Part shown: positions 15,787-24,101 of the stretch, one piece after another
How the letters are laid out: every line of letters starts with the position of its first letter
How positions within the stretch are numbered: position 1 is the first letter of the stretch
NCBI RefSeq assembly: GCF_038051985.1
Contig: NZ_CP150291.1
Location: forward strand, 3,782,001-3,846,000
Length of the DNA: 64,000 nucleotides
DNA from: Solibacillus sp. FSL H8-0523
GTDB lineage: Bacteria; Bacillota; Bacilli; Bacillales_A; Planococcaceae
Direction: 5' to 3'
Position numbers and translations under genes: made by a program
Notes under the pieces: model-generated
Databases searched by the model: none
What the model was told of the DNA's origin: nothing
Seen by the model: the letters and a program-made list of their open reading frames with translations, nothing else

Positions 15787-17256
15787 TTATTGTTGTTCGA
15801 GTTCTGTTACCATATCGCGTACTTCCCTAATATTACGCATTTTGTTGTCCCAGCATTTTTGGCTTAAATCCACTGGGTATTCTTCCGGATTTAATGAACG
15901 CTTGTATTCATCCCATAAAAGTTCTAAATTAGCTTTTGCATACTTTCGAATGTCCATTAATGCTGGATTTTCGTAAACAATTTCACCTTGATCAATGACT
16001 AATCGGTGCAGCTCTTTGGCTTCGAAGTTTGTCACAAATTTCGAGATGAATGTATGCACAGGGTGGAACATTTTAATGCGTTTTTCACCTTGTGGATTTT
16101 CATCCGCCATTGTAATGTAGTCACCTTCAGATTTCCCATTTTTCTTATTGATAATACGGAATACCTTTTTTTGACCTGGTGTCGTTACTTTTTCGGCGTT
16201 CGCTGAAATTTTGATTGTGTCTTCCATTTCACCGTTTGCGTTTTCAATCGATACCATTTTATAAACGGCACCTAAAGCCGGTTGATCATAAGCAGTGATT
16301 AGCTTCGTACCGATTCCCCACGAATCGACACGCGCGCCCTGTGCTTTTAAGTTTAAAATTGTATATTCGTCTAAATCATTGGAAACGACTACTTTTGCAT
16401 TCGGGAAGCCTGCTTCATCTAACATGCGACGCGCTTCCTTTGATAAAAATGCAATATCACCGCTATCCAAACGAATGCCGATGAAGTTGATTTTATCGCC
16501 TAACTCTTTCGCTACTCGAATCGCTGTTGGCACGCCTGATTTTAACGTGTTGTAAGTATCCACTAAAAATACGCAGTCTTTATGACGCTTTGCATACGAA
16601 TGGAATGCATCGTAGTCATTTTTGTACGCTTGTACTAATGCATGTGCGTGTGTACCAGCAACCGGAATATTAAATAGCTTACCTGCACGAACGTTAGATG
16701 TTGATTCAAAGCCACCAATAACGGCTGCACGCGCTCCCCAGATCGCTGCGTCCATCTCTTGCGCACGGCGTGTACCAAACTCCATCGCTACTTCATCGTG
16801 CACGACTTGCTTGATACGACTTGCCTTTGTCGCGATTAACGTTTGGTAATTCACGATATTTAACAGTGCTGTTTCAATTAATTGTGCTTCTACAAGCGGT
16901 GCTTCAATGCGTACGATTGGTTCGTTTGCAAAAACAAGCTCCCCTTCAACCATTGAATACATCGAGCCTGTAAAACGAATCGTTTTCAAGTAATCGATAA
17001 AATCTTCTTCATATTGTAGTTCATCACGTAAGTATGCAATGTCTGTTTCACTAAACTTAAAGTTTTTTAAATAATCTAGCATGCGTTCTAATCCTGCGAA
17101 TACCGCATAGCCATTGCCGAATGGTAACTTTCTAAAATACAGCTCAAATATTGCTTTGCGGTTATGAATACCATCAGCCCAATAACTTTCCGCCATATTA
17201 ATTTGATACAAGTCTGTATGCAAAGCTAAGCTATCGTCTACATACTTTTCTGTCAT
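15787..17256 (-). CDS. pncB: Nicotinate phosphoribosyltransferase
   Basis: 489 residues. It makes nicotinate mononucleotide from nicotinate and PRPP with ATP hydrolysis, the entry step of NAD salvage. LHTDLYQINMAE near the N-terminus, MEFGTRRAQ at ~155, the autophosphorylated-His neighbourhood GTHAHALVQAY at ~205-215, and IRLDSGDIAFLS at ~265 mark the PncB/NadC-like barrel. The start is the ATG at 17256, preceded by AGAAGGGAA; a longer frame to 17301 adds 15 residues with no ribosome site. It forms an operon with nadE. Confidence 0.95.
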   Translation of the reverse strand: MTEKYVDDSLALHTDLYQINMAESYWADGIHNRKAIFELYFRKLPFGNGYAVFAGLERMLDYLKNFKFSETDIAYLRDELQYEEDFIDYLKTIRFTGSMYSMVEGELVFANEPIVRIEAPLVEAQLIETALLNIVNYQTLIATKASRIKQVVHDEVAMEFGTRRAQEMDAAIWGARAAVIGGFESTSNVRAGKLFNIPVAGTHAHALVQAYKNDYDAFHSYAKRHKDCVFLVDTYNTLKSGVPTAIRVAKELGDKINFIGIRLDSGDIAFLSKEARRMLDEAGFPNAKVVVSNDLDEYTILNLKAQGARVDSWGIGTKLITAYDQPALGAVYKMVSIENANGEMEDTIKISANAEKVTTPGQKKVFRIINKKNGKSEGDYITMADENPQGEKRIKMFHPVHTFISKFVTNFEAKELHRLVIDQGEIVYENPALMDIRKYAKANLELLWDEYKRSLNPEEYPVDLSQKCWDNKMRNIREVRDMVTELEQQ

Positions 17257-17559
17257 AATGAGTTCCCTTCTTCCAAAAACATAATTAGTCATAGTATACA
17301 CTATCTTGAATTATTTCGACTCTTAGAGTTCCTAATGAATGAATGTCACCTTTCTTAACATCTAGTCTTATTTCCTTACCCTCTACTTTTCCCCAATTTC
17401 ACATAGAAAAAACGTGGACATACCTTTCATGAAAATGCATCGTTTCACAATTTTTGATCATTTTTTTCAGAAGAAAAGTTTGAAATATCTTTTGGTAGCG
17501 CTTTAACATGAGGCGTATCAACTATATCTCGCAATTCGATTAAACCCATCGAAATTACA
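17257..17559. other. Intergenic region between divergent pncB and glnK
   Basis: It must carry the pncB promoter on the minus strand and the upstream part of the glnK promoter. It contains no supported frame. The glnK-proximal boxes are listed separately. Confidence 0.5.
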
Positions 17560-17576
17560 TGTCAGTTTTTCTTACA
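17560..17576. promoter_or_regulatory. GlnR/TnrA box 1 upstream of glnK
   Basis: TGTCAGTTTTTCTTACA fits the consensus TGTNA-N7-TNACA exactly. It is centred about 60 bases upstream of the likely start of transcription, close to the activating TnrA position known for B. subtilis amtB-glnK (nrgAB). Confidence 0.75.
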
Positions 17577-17593
17577 TAAAAGGATTGATTTAT

Positions 17594-17622
17594 TTGAAAA
17601 TTCAATTTAACATGTTAGATAA
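17594..17622 (+). promoter_or_regulatory. Likely glnK-amtB promoter
   Basis: TTGAAA at 17594-17599 with a -10-like element about 17 bases on (around AGATAA, 17617-17622). The -10 is weak, as expected for a regulated promoter, and lies inside GlnR/TnrA box 2. Confidence 0.45.
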
Positions 17623-17629
17623 CATAACA
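17613..17629. promoter_or_regulatory. GlnR/TnrA box 2 over the glnK -10 region
   Basis: TGTTAGATAACATAACA also fits TGTNA-N7-TNACA exactly, 53 bases (about five helical turns) after box 1. It overlaps the likely -10 and ends just before the ribosome site, the position of a repressing GlnR site. Confidence 0.7.
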
Positions 17630-17645
17630 TAAGGAGTTGTTGAGC

Positions 17646-17987
17646 ATGAAAAAAATCGAAGCAATCATTCGTCCTGAAGTGTTCGCTAAAGTTCGTGAAG
17701 GTTTGGCTCTTGAAGGAATCGATGGTTTAAGCATCTCTGAAATCGCAGGTGCCGGTCGCCAGGAAGGTCGTATCGGGTTATTCCGCGGAAATTCTTTCTC
17801 AATGGAGTTTTCACAAAAATTAAAGCTTGAAATGGTTGTCGATAACGCAAAAGTTCAAGCAATTATCGATGTGTTATTACGAGAAGCCTCTACTGGTGAA
17901 GTTGGAGACGGTAAAATCTTCATCTACCCTGTAGAACAAGCAATTCGTATCCGTACAAAAGAACTTGGCTCAATCGCCATTGACTAA
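17646..17987 (+). CDS. glnK: P-II family nitrogen regulator GlnK
   Basis: 113 residues. The start is the ATG at 17646, 9 bases after AAGGAG; an upstream TTG is less likely. The P-II fold shows the N-terminal MKKIEAIIRPE, a T-loop region GRQEGRIGLFRGNSF (37-51) and the B-loop EASTGEVGDGKIFI. The T-loop lacks the tyrosine that is uridylylated in enteric P-II, as in Bacillus homologues. It senses ATP/ADP and 2-oxoglutarate and binds AmtB or TnrA/GlnR in relatives. The order here is glnK then amtB; B. subtilis has amtB first. Confidence 0.93.
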   Translation: MKKIEAIIRPEVFAKVREGLALEGIDGLSISEIAGAGRQEGRIGLFRGNSFSMEFSQKLKLEMVVDNAKVQAIIDVLLREASTGEVGDGKIFIYPVEQAIRIRTKELGSIAID

Positions 17988-18015
17988 TTCAGTTCACTAA
18001 AAGGAGGAATGTCTT

Positions 18016-19326
18016 ATGATGACAAACGAAGCGTTAGAACTTTCGATTAACTTAGTATGGGTGATGCTCGGTGCATTTTTCGTGTTCTTCATGCACGCAG
18101 GCTTCGCAATGGTAGAGGCAGGCTTTACGCGCTCTAAAAACGCAGTAAACATTTTAATGAAAAACATTTTAACTATCTCAATCGGTGGTATCGTCTACTT
18201 CGCAGTGGGCTACGCGATTATGTTCGGCGATAGTGCTGGTGGATTTATCGGAACTTCTGGTTTCTTACTTAACGGTGTAGACGATATCGCATTCTTCGTC
18301 TTCCAAGCAATGTTTGCAGCAACATGTGCCACAATCATTTCTGGTGCAGTAGCTGAACGTACAAATATTGTTGCATACTTAGCTTTAGTCGTAGTTATGA
18401 CGGCTGTGATTTACCCAGTTGTTGGTCACTGGATTTGGCAAGGCGATGGCTGGTTAACAGCATTAGGCTTCACTGATTTCGCAGGTTCGACAGTTGTTCA
18501 CTTAACGGGTGCAGCTGGTGCATTAGTTGTAGCCGCAATGGTTGGTCCTCGTGTTGGTAAATACGCAAAAGGTGTCGTCAATGTTATTCCAGGTCACTCG
18601 ATTCCACTTGGAGCATTAGGTGTATTCATTTTATGGTTAGGTTGGTACGGCTTTAACGGTGCCTCTACATTAGCGGCAGATCCAGCGTCAGTGCCTGGCG
18701 TTATCGCAAACACATTCCTTGCAGCTTCAGCCGGTGTTATCGCTACAGCTTTATATACGCGTATCCGTTATGGCTATATCGATGGTTCCTTAACACTAAA
18801 CGGTGCATTAGCTGGTTTAGTAAGTATTACAGCAGGTGCTGCGAACTTAAGTATCGTTGGCGCAATTGCTGCAGGTTTTGTAGGTGGTATCATTTTAGTA
18901 GAAGCAGTACGTTTCATCGAGCACAAATTACGCGTAGATGATCCAGTAGGTGCGGTGGCGGTTCACGGTGTTGCAGGTATCTGGGGTACATTAGCGGTTG
19001 GTTTATTCGATATTACAGGTGGCGGCTTATTATATGGTGGCGGCGCTACATTACTTGGTGTTCAAGCTTTAGGTGTTGCAGCAATTATTGCTTGGACTGC
19101 TGGTACAGTCGCAATCTCAGTATTCATTATTAAAGCATTCATTCCATTACGTGTAACAAGCGAAGAAGAAATCAAAGGCTTAGATATTGCAGAACACGGT
19201 GCTTATGCATACGAAATGCAAGACACATTTAAAGGTGTAACAAGATCAAACGATAGCTTTGCACAACGCTTAACAAATTTAGGTAAACCGCAAAGCAATT
19301 CAAATGTACAAGAAAAACGTGTGTAA
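18016..19326 (+). CDS. amtB: Ammonium transporter AmtB
   Basis: 436 residues with about 11 membrane helices. Amt hallmarks are visible: FFMHAGFAMVEAGFTR (~25-40), the external Trp/Phe gate area, and the twin pore histidines in VVHLTGAAGALV (~165) and VAVHGVAGIWGTLAVG (~318). It conducts ammonium across the cytoplasmic membrane under nitrogen limitation. It lies 28 bases after glnK with AAGGAGGAA as ribosome site, so both share the GlnR/TnrA-type promoter. GlnK probably plugs the channel when nitrogen is ample, as in relatives. Confidence 0.96.
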   Translation: MMTNEALELSINLVWVMLGAFFVFFMHAGFAMVEAGFTRSKNAVNILMKNILTISIGGIVYFAVGYAIMFGDSAGGFIGTSGFLLNGVDDIAFFVFQAMFAATCATIISGAVAERTNIVAYLALVVVMTAVIYPVVGHWIWQGDGWLTALGFTDFAGSTVVHLTGAAGALVVAAMVGPRVGKYAKGVVNVIPGHSIPLGALGVFILWLGWYGFNGASTLAADPASVPGVIANTFLAASAGVIATALYTRIRYGYIDGSLTLNGALAGLVSITAGAANLSIVGAIAAGFVGGIILVEAVRFIEHKLRVDDPVGAVAVHGVAGIWGTLAVGLFDITGGGLLYGGGATLLGVQALGVAAIIAWTAGTVAISVFIIKAFIPLRVTSEEEIKGLDIAEHGAYAYEMQDTFKGVTRSNDSFAQRLTNLGKPQSNSNVQEKRV

Positions 19327-19427
19327 ACTTCCTTTAGGTTCCCGAATTCCTTTTGCTTCCCCTAAAGCATAAAGGCGCGGAGTGTGCTCCCTTACACACT
19401 CTCGAATCATTCTTTCAAAATATAAGC

Positions 19428-19475
19428 AAGAAAAGCATGTTCAAACCCCCAATTTGAGCATGCTTTTCTTATTTT
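19428..19475 (+). terminator. Terminator of glnK-amtB
   Basis: AAGAAAAGCATGTTCAAA pairs with TTTGAGCATGCTTTTCTT, followed by ATTTT; a long, nearly perfect stem about 100 bases after amtB. A smaller GTGTG/CACAC hairpin at about 19380-19400 lies before it. Confidence 0.85.
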
Positions 19476-19534
19476 GCAATTATTCTCGGAAAAACGTATC
19501 CTAAATATAGGAACTATTAAAAGGAGTTGTTTTC

Positions 19535-20506
19535 ATGGCATTACGTAATCTTTTCAATTCATTAGCAGAAAACGAAGCACTTAGCGAAGCCGCGCAAAAT
19601 TACGGCTTCAAACTGGGTGGCCAGCATGTAGTAGCTGGTACAAACTTACAGGAGGCAATCGAGTGTGTCCGCGCCTTAAACGAGCAAGGCATCACTTGTA
19701 CGATTGATCGTTTAGGCGAATTCGTAACCGAAGAAGCGGTCGCAACAAAAGCAAAAGAGGGAATTTTAGCATTAATCGAAGCAATTCACGCCGAGGAATT
19801 AAACGCACACATTTCATTAAAACCATCACAGCTTGGTTTAGACATCGACATTGATTTTTGCTACGACAACTTACGCGAAATCGTTGAATGCGCGAATGAA
19901 TACGGGATTTTCGTGAATTTTGATATGGAGGATAGCTCAAGCCTACAACTAACATTCGATATGTTAGAAGAGCTACAAAAATCATTCAAAAATGTTGGTA
20001 CGGTTATCCAGGCTAACTTACACCGCACAAAAGACGATATTGAAAACCTTAAAGATAGCCGCTTACGCATTGTAAAAGGGGCTTATAAAGAAACAGAAGA
20101 AATTGCCTATCAGGATAAGTTAGATATCGATATTAATTTCATTGAGCTTATTGAATACCATTTAGCACACGGGAACTTCACATCAATTGCGACACATGAT
20201 CATAATATCATTAAGCATGTGAAATACTTTGTTGAAGAACACAAGATTCCAAAAGACAAATTCGAGTTCCAAATGCTTTACGGCTTCCGCAAAGACTTAC
20301 AGCTTGAGCTTGCACAGGAGGGCTACAATGTGTGCGTATACGTACCATACGGTGAACAGTGGTACAGCTACTTCATGCAACGTTTAGCTGAGCGTCCACA
20401 AAATATTAACCTTGTAACAAATCAAGTGTTTAACAAAAAAACAAATACCGTACTTGCTGTTGCAGCCGGTGCATTTATCCTTGGTCGTTTAACAAAACGC
20501 AAATAA
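19535..20506 (+). CDS. Proline dehydrogenase
   Basis: 323 residues, the size of monofunctional Gram-positive ProDH (FadM/PutB type). A FAD-dependent barrel oxidising proline to pyrroline-5-carboxylate and feeding electrons to the membrane. The GAYKE motif (~185), the VNFDMED stretch (~127-133), the DFEFQMLYGFR motif (~244-252) and the CVYVPYGEQWYSYFMQRLAERPQN region (in two parts, ~270-293) are typical. AAAAGGAG lies before the ATG. The partner P5C dehydrogenase is not adjacent. The last ~15 residues are hydrophobic and may touch the membrane. Single gene with its own terminator. Confidence 0.92.
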   Translation: MALRNLFNSLAENEALSEAAQNYGFKLGGQHVVAGTNLQEAIECVRALNEQGITCTIDRLGEFVTEEAVATKAKEGILALIEAIHAEELNAHISLKPSQLGLDIDIDFCYDNLREIVECANEYGIFVNFDMEDSSSLQLTFDMLEELQKSFKNVGTVIQANLHRTKDDIENLKDSRLRIVKGAYKETEEIAYQDKLDIDINFIELIEYHLAHGNFTSIATHDHNIIKHVKYFVEEHKIPKDKFEFQMLYGFRKDLQLELAQEGYNVCVYVPYGEQWYSYFMQRLAERPQNINLVTNQVFNKKTNTVLAVAAGAFILGRLTKRK

Positions 20507-20510
20507 AAAA

Positions 20511-20550
20511 ACAGGCATCGTTTACCTTTGTTTAGTAAACGATGCCTGTT
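20511..20550. terminator. Bidirectional terminator between prodh and desR
   Basis: ACAGGCATCGTTTAC pairs perfectly with GTAAACGATGCCTGT; A/T tracts flank both sides, so it serves both convergent genes. Confidence 0.9.
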
Positions 20551-21156
20551 TTACTTATTCCAGCCTTTTTCTTTAAAGCGCGCTATCGCTTCAATGCGGT
20601 TACCGACGCCAAGCTTATCTAAAATCGTTGAAATGTAATTACGGACCGTCCCTGCTGATAAAAACAGTTCCGCCGCAATTTCCTTCGTCGTTTTCCCTTC
20701 GGCCACAAGCTCAAGTACTTGGCTTTCACGCTCAGTTAACGGATTTTCGCTATCATCTTCATAGACAAAGTCCACAAGCTCTGGTGCGTAAATACGACGT
20801 CCATCCATAATGATACGGATTGAATTAACAAGTTCTTCAATCGGATTATCCTTCAGTAAATATCCACGCACCCCTGCTTTACGCGCACGTTCAAAGTAAC
20901 CAGGACGCGCAAATGTCGTTAAAATAATGATTTTACACTCACCGCCGCGTAATGCCTCTGCTGCATCTAGTCCTGTTTTTACTGGCATTTCTATATCCAT
21001 AATGCAAATATCCGGCTGAAGCTCATTCACTAAGTCAATTGCTTCCTCACCGTTTTTTGCTAATCCTACTACTTCAATATCTTCTTCCATACTTAGAAGT
21101 GATTTCATCGCACCAAGAAGCATCCCCTGGTCTTCTGCAATGACAATTCGAATCAT
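20551..21156 (-). CDS. desR: DesR-like response regulator (NarL/FixJ)
   Basis: 201 residues. The receiver domain has the phospho-acceptor Asp54 in CIMDIEMP and Lys at ~106. The C-terminal LuxR-type HTH (~135-195) contains LTERESQVLELVAEGKTTKEIA (split reading) and the recognition helix SAGTVRNYISTIL. The Asp54 position and the neighbourhood match B. subtilis DesR, which when phosphorylated activates the des desaturase gene in the cold. It overlaps the desK stop by four bases. Confidence 0.93.
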   Translation of the reverse strand: MIRIVIAEDQGMLLGAMKSLLSMEEDIEVVGLAKNGEEAIDLVNELQPDICIMDIEMPVKTGLDAAEALRGGECKIIILTTFARPGYFERARKAGVRGYLLKDNPIEELVNSIRIIMDGRRIYAPELVDFVYEDDSENPLTERESQVLELVAEGKTTKEIAAELFLSAGTVRNYISTILDKLGVGNRIEAIARFKEKGWNK

Positions 21157-22289
21157 GCCTGTTTCTCTCCTTTTTGATGGGTTATGGCTAACGGAACCCT
21201 TAATGTCACCGTCGTTCCATCACTACTGTCAATTTCTAGCGCGCCATTTAAAAACTCAATGCGCTCATACATCCCCTTTAAACCGTTACCACCAGTTAAC
21301 TCGTTGGCGCGTTCAAAGCCAATCCCGTTATCTTGAATCATCATTTGAAATTCGTCGTCACTTTGATAGAAGGTAATTCGACAAAGTGACGCTTTACTAT
21401 GCTTCACAATATTGGTAACCGCTTCTTTTAAACACATACTAATCACGTTTTCTGCAAGCGTGGGCATTTTAATTTCTGCGGTATCACCGTTTAATTTTAA
21501 TTTAATTTGCGCGGCCTTTAAAATTTGCTCTACGCGGTATAGCTCTTCTTCGATTCGCACCGCGCGCATATCTGCTACGAGTTCACGAACTTCTTTTAGC
21601 GCGATACTTGCGGTCTGACGAATGTCTTTAATTTCAACTACGGCCAGCTGCGGATTTTTTTCGATCAAGCGCATCGCTAAATCACTTTTCAAGCCGATCA
21701 TCGATAATTTTTGCCCTAATGTATCATGCAAATCACGCGCAATACGTTGGCGCTCTTCAAATACCGTCAACTCTGAAATGCGTTCACGTGCTGTTTCCAG
21801 TTCACCTTCTAAGTTTTCACGCTTCGTTCTTGAATACAACGTAAACGGTAGTAACACCACTCCAAGCATATTGATAATGATAAACGGCGTTTGCGAAATG
21901 AATAAATCGAGGAATATAAAGTAGCCCCCGACAATCGACAAGACCGTAAAGCCAATATGTAATCCGTACATAATGTAAAAACCAACTGCTTGCTTAATAT
22001 TACCGATGAAAAACGCGGTAAAGAGCGATAAATACACATAACCAAAGATCAGTGTCATTAAAATATTAAGCACCATTTGGAAGCTAATCCACATATACTT
22101 TAGTCCGTTACTCGCACTAAATGAAAAGAAGTGGCATAAGAAGTAACCTAAAATGATGACAATCCCTACGATAATTTGCCACAATGTAAACGATTGAATG
22201 ATGAAGAAAAATGGCATGATACAAAAGATGATCCATATATAAATACTCAACATCGGACTTTTCGGGATGATACTATACCAAGTTTGCAT
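21153..22289 (-). CDS. desK: DesK-like sensor histidine kinase
   Basis: 378 residues. Residues ~15-150 hold four to five hydrophobic helices and no large outside domain. A coiled linker (~155-175) leads to the HisKA_3 box EERQRIARDLHDTLGQKL with His188, exactly the phosphorylated position of B. subtilis DesK, and a C-terminal GHKL ATPase (DNGIGFE, GNGLKGM). DesK measures membrane thickness and switches between kinase and phosphatase. It has its own promoter with an extended -10 at 22317, separated from des by a terminator. Confidence 0.93.
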   Translation of the reverse strand: MQTWYSIIPKSPMLSIYIWIIFCIMPFFFIIQSFTLWQIIVGIVIILGYFLCHFFSFSASNGLKYMWISFQMVLNILMTLIFGYVYLSLFTAFFIGNIKQAVGFYIMYGLHIGFTVLSIVGGYFIFLDLFISQTPFIIINMLGVVLLPFTLYSRTKRENLEGELETARERISELTVFEERQRIARDLHDTLGQKLSMIGLKSDLAMRLIEKNPQLAVVEIKDIRQTASIALKEVRELVADMRAVRIEEELYRVEQILKAAQIKLKLNGDTAEIKMPTLAENVISMCLKEAVTNIVKHSKASLCRITFYQSDDEFQMMIQDNGIGFERANELTGGNGLKGMYERIEFLNGALEIDSSDGTTVTLRVPLAITHQKGEKQA

Positions 22290-22316
22290 AACAGCCTCGA
22301 TTCTCTTTTTGTTCCT

Positions 22317-22325
22317 ATTATATCA
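22317..22325 (-). promoter_or_regulatory. desKR promoter, extended -10
   Basis: Minus strand TGATATAAT: a perfect TATAAT with the upstream TG of an extended -10 element, 28 bases before the desK start. No good -35 is seen, as is usual for extended -10 promoters; the des terminator stem occupies that place. Confidence 0.6.
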
Positions 22326-22329
22326 AAAT

Positions 22330-22358
22330 AGGCGCCTCTCGCATGGCTGAGGCGCCTG
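22330..22358 (-). terminator. Terminator after des
   Basis: AGGCGCCTCA pairs with the TGAGGCGCCT counterpart around a short loop, just after the des stop and followed by TATTTT on the minus strand. Some read-through into desKR is possible. Confidence 0.75.
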
Positions 22359-22366
22359 TTTTGTTG

Positions 22367-23401
22367 CTATTTCGTTGCGAACTGTTTATCGCGCATGGAT
22401 TCACGCTCTGCTGCTTCTTTAAATGTCACGAAACGATAGTTTTCTGGATCGTATAATTTATAACGAATTGATTCTAAGCTTTTTTTGATGGTAATCGTTG
22501 TTGCTTGTTGAAGCGGCTTCACTGTTTCGTGCGCATCCTCTAATTTATAGTTTGGAATACGTGGTGATAGGTGATGCACATGGTGGAAGCCGATGTTGCC
22601 TGTTACCCATTGTAATAACTTCGGTAGCTTGTAGTATGAGCTTCCTTCTACTGCCGCTTTCACATAATCCCACTTCTCATCTACTTCGAAGTATGAATCT
22701 TCATATGTGTGTTGGATGTAGAACAACCAAATGCCTAACGAGCCTGCGATAAATAATGTTAAACCGTGTACTAGTAAGAACGTAGACAAACCAAACACCC
22801 AAATCAGTGTCGTACAGATTGCTAATAACGCGATGTTCGTATAGTACGTATTCATGCGCTCTTTACGCTTCGCATCTTTACGATTTATGCGATTTAATAC
22901 AAGTACCATAAATAATGGCCCTAAGCCAAATAACACGAATGGATTACGATAGAAACGGTAGCCTAAGCGACCCATTTTTGTTTTTTCAAGGTATTCATCT
23001 ACTGTTAACATGTCGATATCACCAATACCACGCTTGTCTAAGTTCGCGCTTGTCGCATGGTGAATCGTATGCTCACGTTTCCATTTTTCGTATGGGAATG
23101 ACGTTAAAAGGCCTGTAATATTACCGATGATGTCATTTGCCTTTTTACTCTTAAAAAATGAACCGTGTGTACAGTCATGGAAAATGATAAACGCACGAAC
23201 AACAAAACCTGAAGCAACGATACTACAAATCGCCGTATACCAAGGTGAGTATTGTAATAATACGTAACCAGCTACCCAAATCACTAAGAGTGGTACTAGG
23301 GTATTTAATAATTGCTGAATACTAACTCGTGTTTCAGATTTTGCAAACGGCGCCACATCTTTTCGTAGCTGCTTCGTTTTTTCTGCATCTGTTTTAGCCA
23401 T
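22367..23401 (-). CDS. des: Fatty acid desaturase (Des type)
   Basis: 344 residues. Three histidine boxes bind the di-iron centre: HDCTHG (~86-91), HTIHH (~122-126) and HHVHH (~280-284), between four or more membrane helices. It introduces a cis double bond into membrane phospholipid acyl chains, lowering the melting point in the cold. The start is the ATG at 23401 with AAAGAGGG upstream; the frame to 23422 adds seven residues over the ribosome site. Upstream lies a 14-bp palindrome suited to DesR. The order des-desK-desR equals that of B. subtilis. Confidence 0.94.
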   Translation of the reverse strand: MAKTDAEKTKQLRKDVAPFAKSETRVSIQQLLNTLVPLLVIWVAGYVLLQYSPWYTAICSIVASGFVVRAFIIFHDCTHGSFFKSKKANDIIGNITGLLTSFPYEKWKREHTIHHATSANLDKRGIGDIDMLTVDEYLEKTKMGRLGYRFYRNPFVLFGLGPLFMVLVLNRINRKDAKRKERMNTYYTNIALLAICTTLIWVFGLSTFLLVHGLTLFIAGSLGIWLFYIQHTYEDSYFEVDEKWDYVKAAVEGSSYYKLPKLLQWVTGNIGFHHVHHLSPRIPNYKLEDAHETVKPLQQATTITIKKSLESIRYKLYDPENYRFVTFKEAAERESMRDKQFATK

Positions 23402-23436
23402 TGTGAATCCCTCTTTCCTCAATCTTTATTAACACC

Positions 23437-23502
23437 ATCTTATAAAAATTGAGCAAATGACAATACGCGCAAACATCATTATTTTTTTATGACATCTGTC
23501 AT
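23437..23502 (-). promoter_or_regulatory. des promoter: des promoter with candidate DesR operator
   Basis: A -10 TAAGAT lies at 23437-23442 (minus strand), with only a poor -35 (TATTGT at 17-base spacing), as for an activator-dependent promoter. Upstream, ATGACATCTGTCAT at 23489-23502 is a perfect 14-bp palindrome centred about 65 bases before the likely start, inside the region where DesR binds at B. subtilis des (from memory, about -77 to -28). Confidence 0.55.
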
Positions 23503-23529
23503 ATGACCAGGTATTAATCTATCATTTTA

Positions 23530-24042
23530 TTAATTTTCACGCGGATTTTCAGGTCCTTTTAAGTCAAGTTGATAAAATACCAAATCTAACCAACGCCCAA
23601 ATTTATACCCCGCATTACGAATTGTGCCACTATATGTAAACCCTAATTTCTCGTGAATGATCATACTCGCTGCGTTTTCTTTATCAATACCCGCAACCAT
23701 TGTTTTCACATCCTGCGCTTTCGCATGGTCAATTAAAACGTGCATGAGCTTTGTCGCAATGCCTTTTTTATAGTGATTTTTATGAACATACACCGAATGC
23801 TCTACGGTGTATTGATAAGCTGGATAGGCACGGAAAGCCCCGTATGTCGCGTAGCCTGCTACCTCACCGTCGATATCAAAAACAAATAACGGCTCCCGGT
23901 TCTTTTGCTTGCTGTCAAACCACTGCATACGTTGGTCTAATGTTTGTTCTTTGTACATATAAATCGCCGTTGAATGCAAAATGTTGTCGTTAAAAATTTC
24001 TAAAATGGCTGGTACATCTGCTGCTGTTGCTTGTCGGATCAT
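23530..24042 (-). CDS. GNAT acetyltransferase, phosphinothricin acetyltransferase-like
   Basis: 170 residues. A GNAT fold with MIRQATAADVPAILEIFND at the start, the VEHSVYVHKNHYKKGIATKLM core (split reading) carrying the acetyl-CoA pyrophosphate loop, and ENAASMIIHEKLGF near ~130-143, as in the PAT/Bar subfamily. It probably acetylates an amino group of a small amino-acid-like substrate; actual phosphinothricin resistance is not implied. The ATG at 24042 follows GGAGGGGG by about 8 bases; the longer frame to 24060 starts at a TTG within that site. It lies just after the metH terminator. Confidence 0.85.
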   Translation of the reverse strand: MIRQATAADVPAILEIFNDNILHSTAIYMYKEQTLDQRMQWFDSKQKNREPLFVFDIDGEVAGYATYGAFRAYPAYQYTVEHSVYVHKNHYKKGIATKLMHVLIDHAKAQDVKTMVAGIDKENAASMIIHEKLGFTYSGTIRNAGYKFGRWLDLVFYQLDLKGPENPREN

Positions 24043-24070
24043 TTTTTCGTCCCCCTCCAAATTTACAAAA

Positions 24071-24096
24071 CCGCCCTATGTAACATAAGGCGGCTA
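24071..24096 (-). terminator. Terminator of the yitJ-metH operon
   Basis: CCGCCTTATG pairs with CATAGGGCGG, followed by TTTTG on the minus strand, just after metH. Confidence 0.8.
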
Positions 24097-24101
24097 AGAT
24101 G

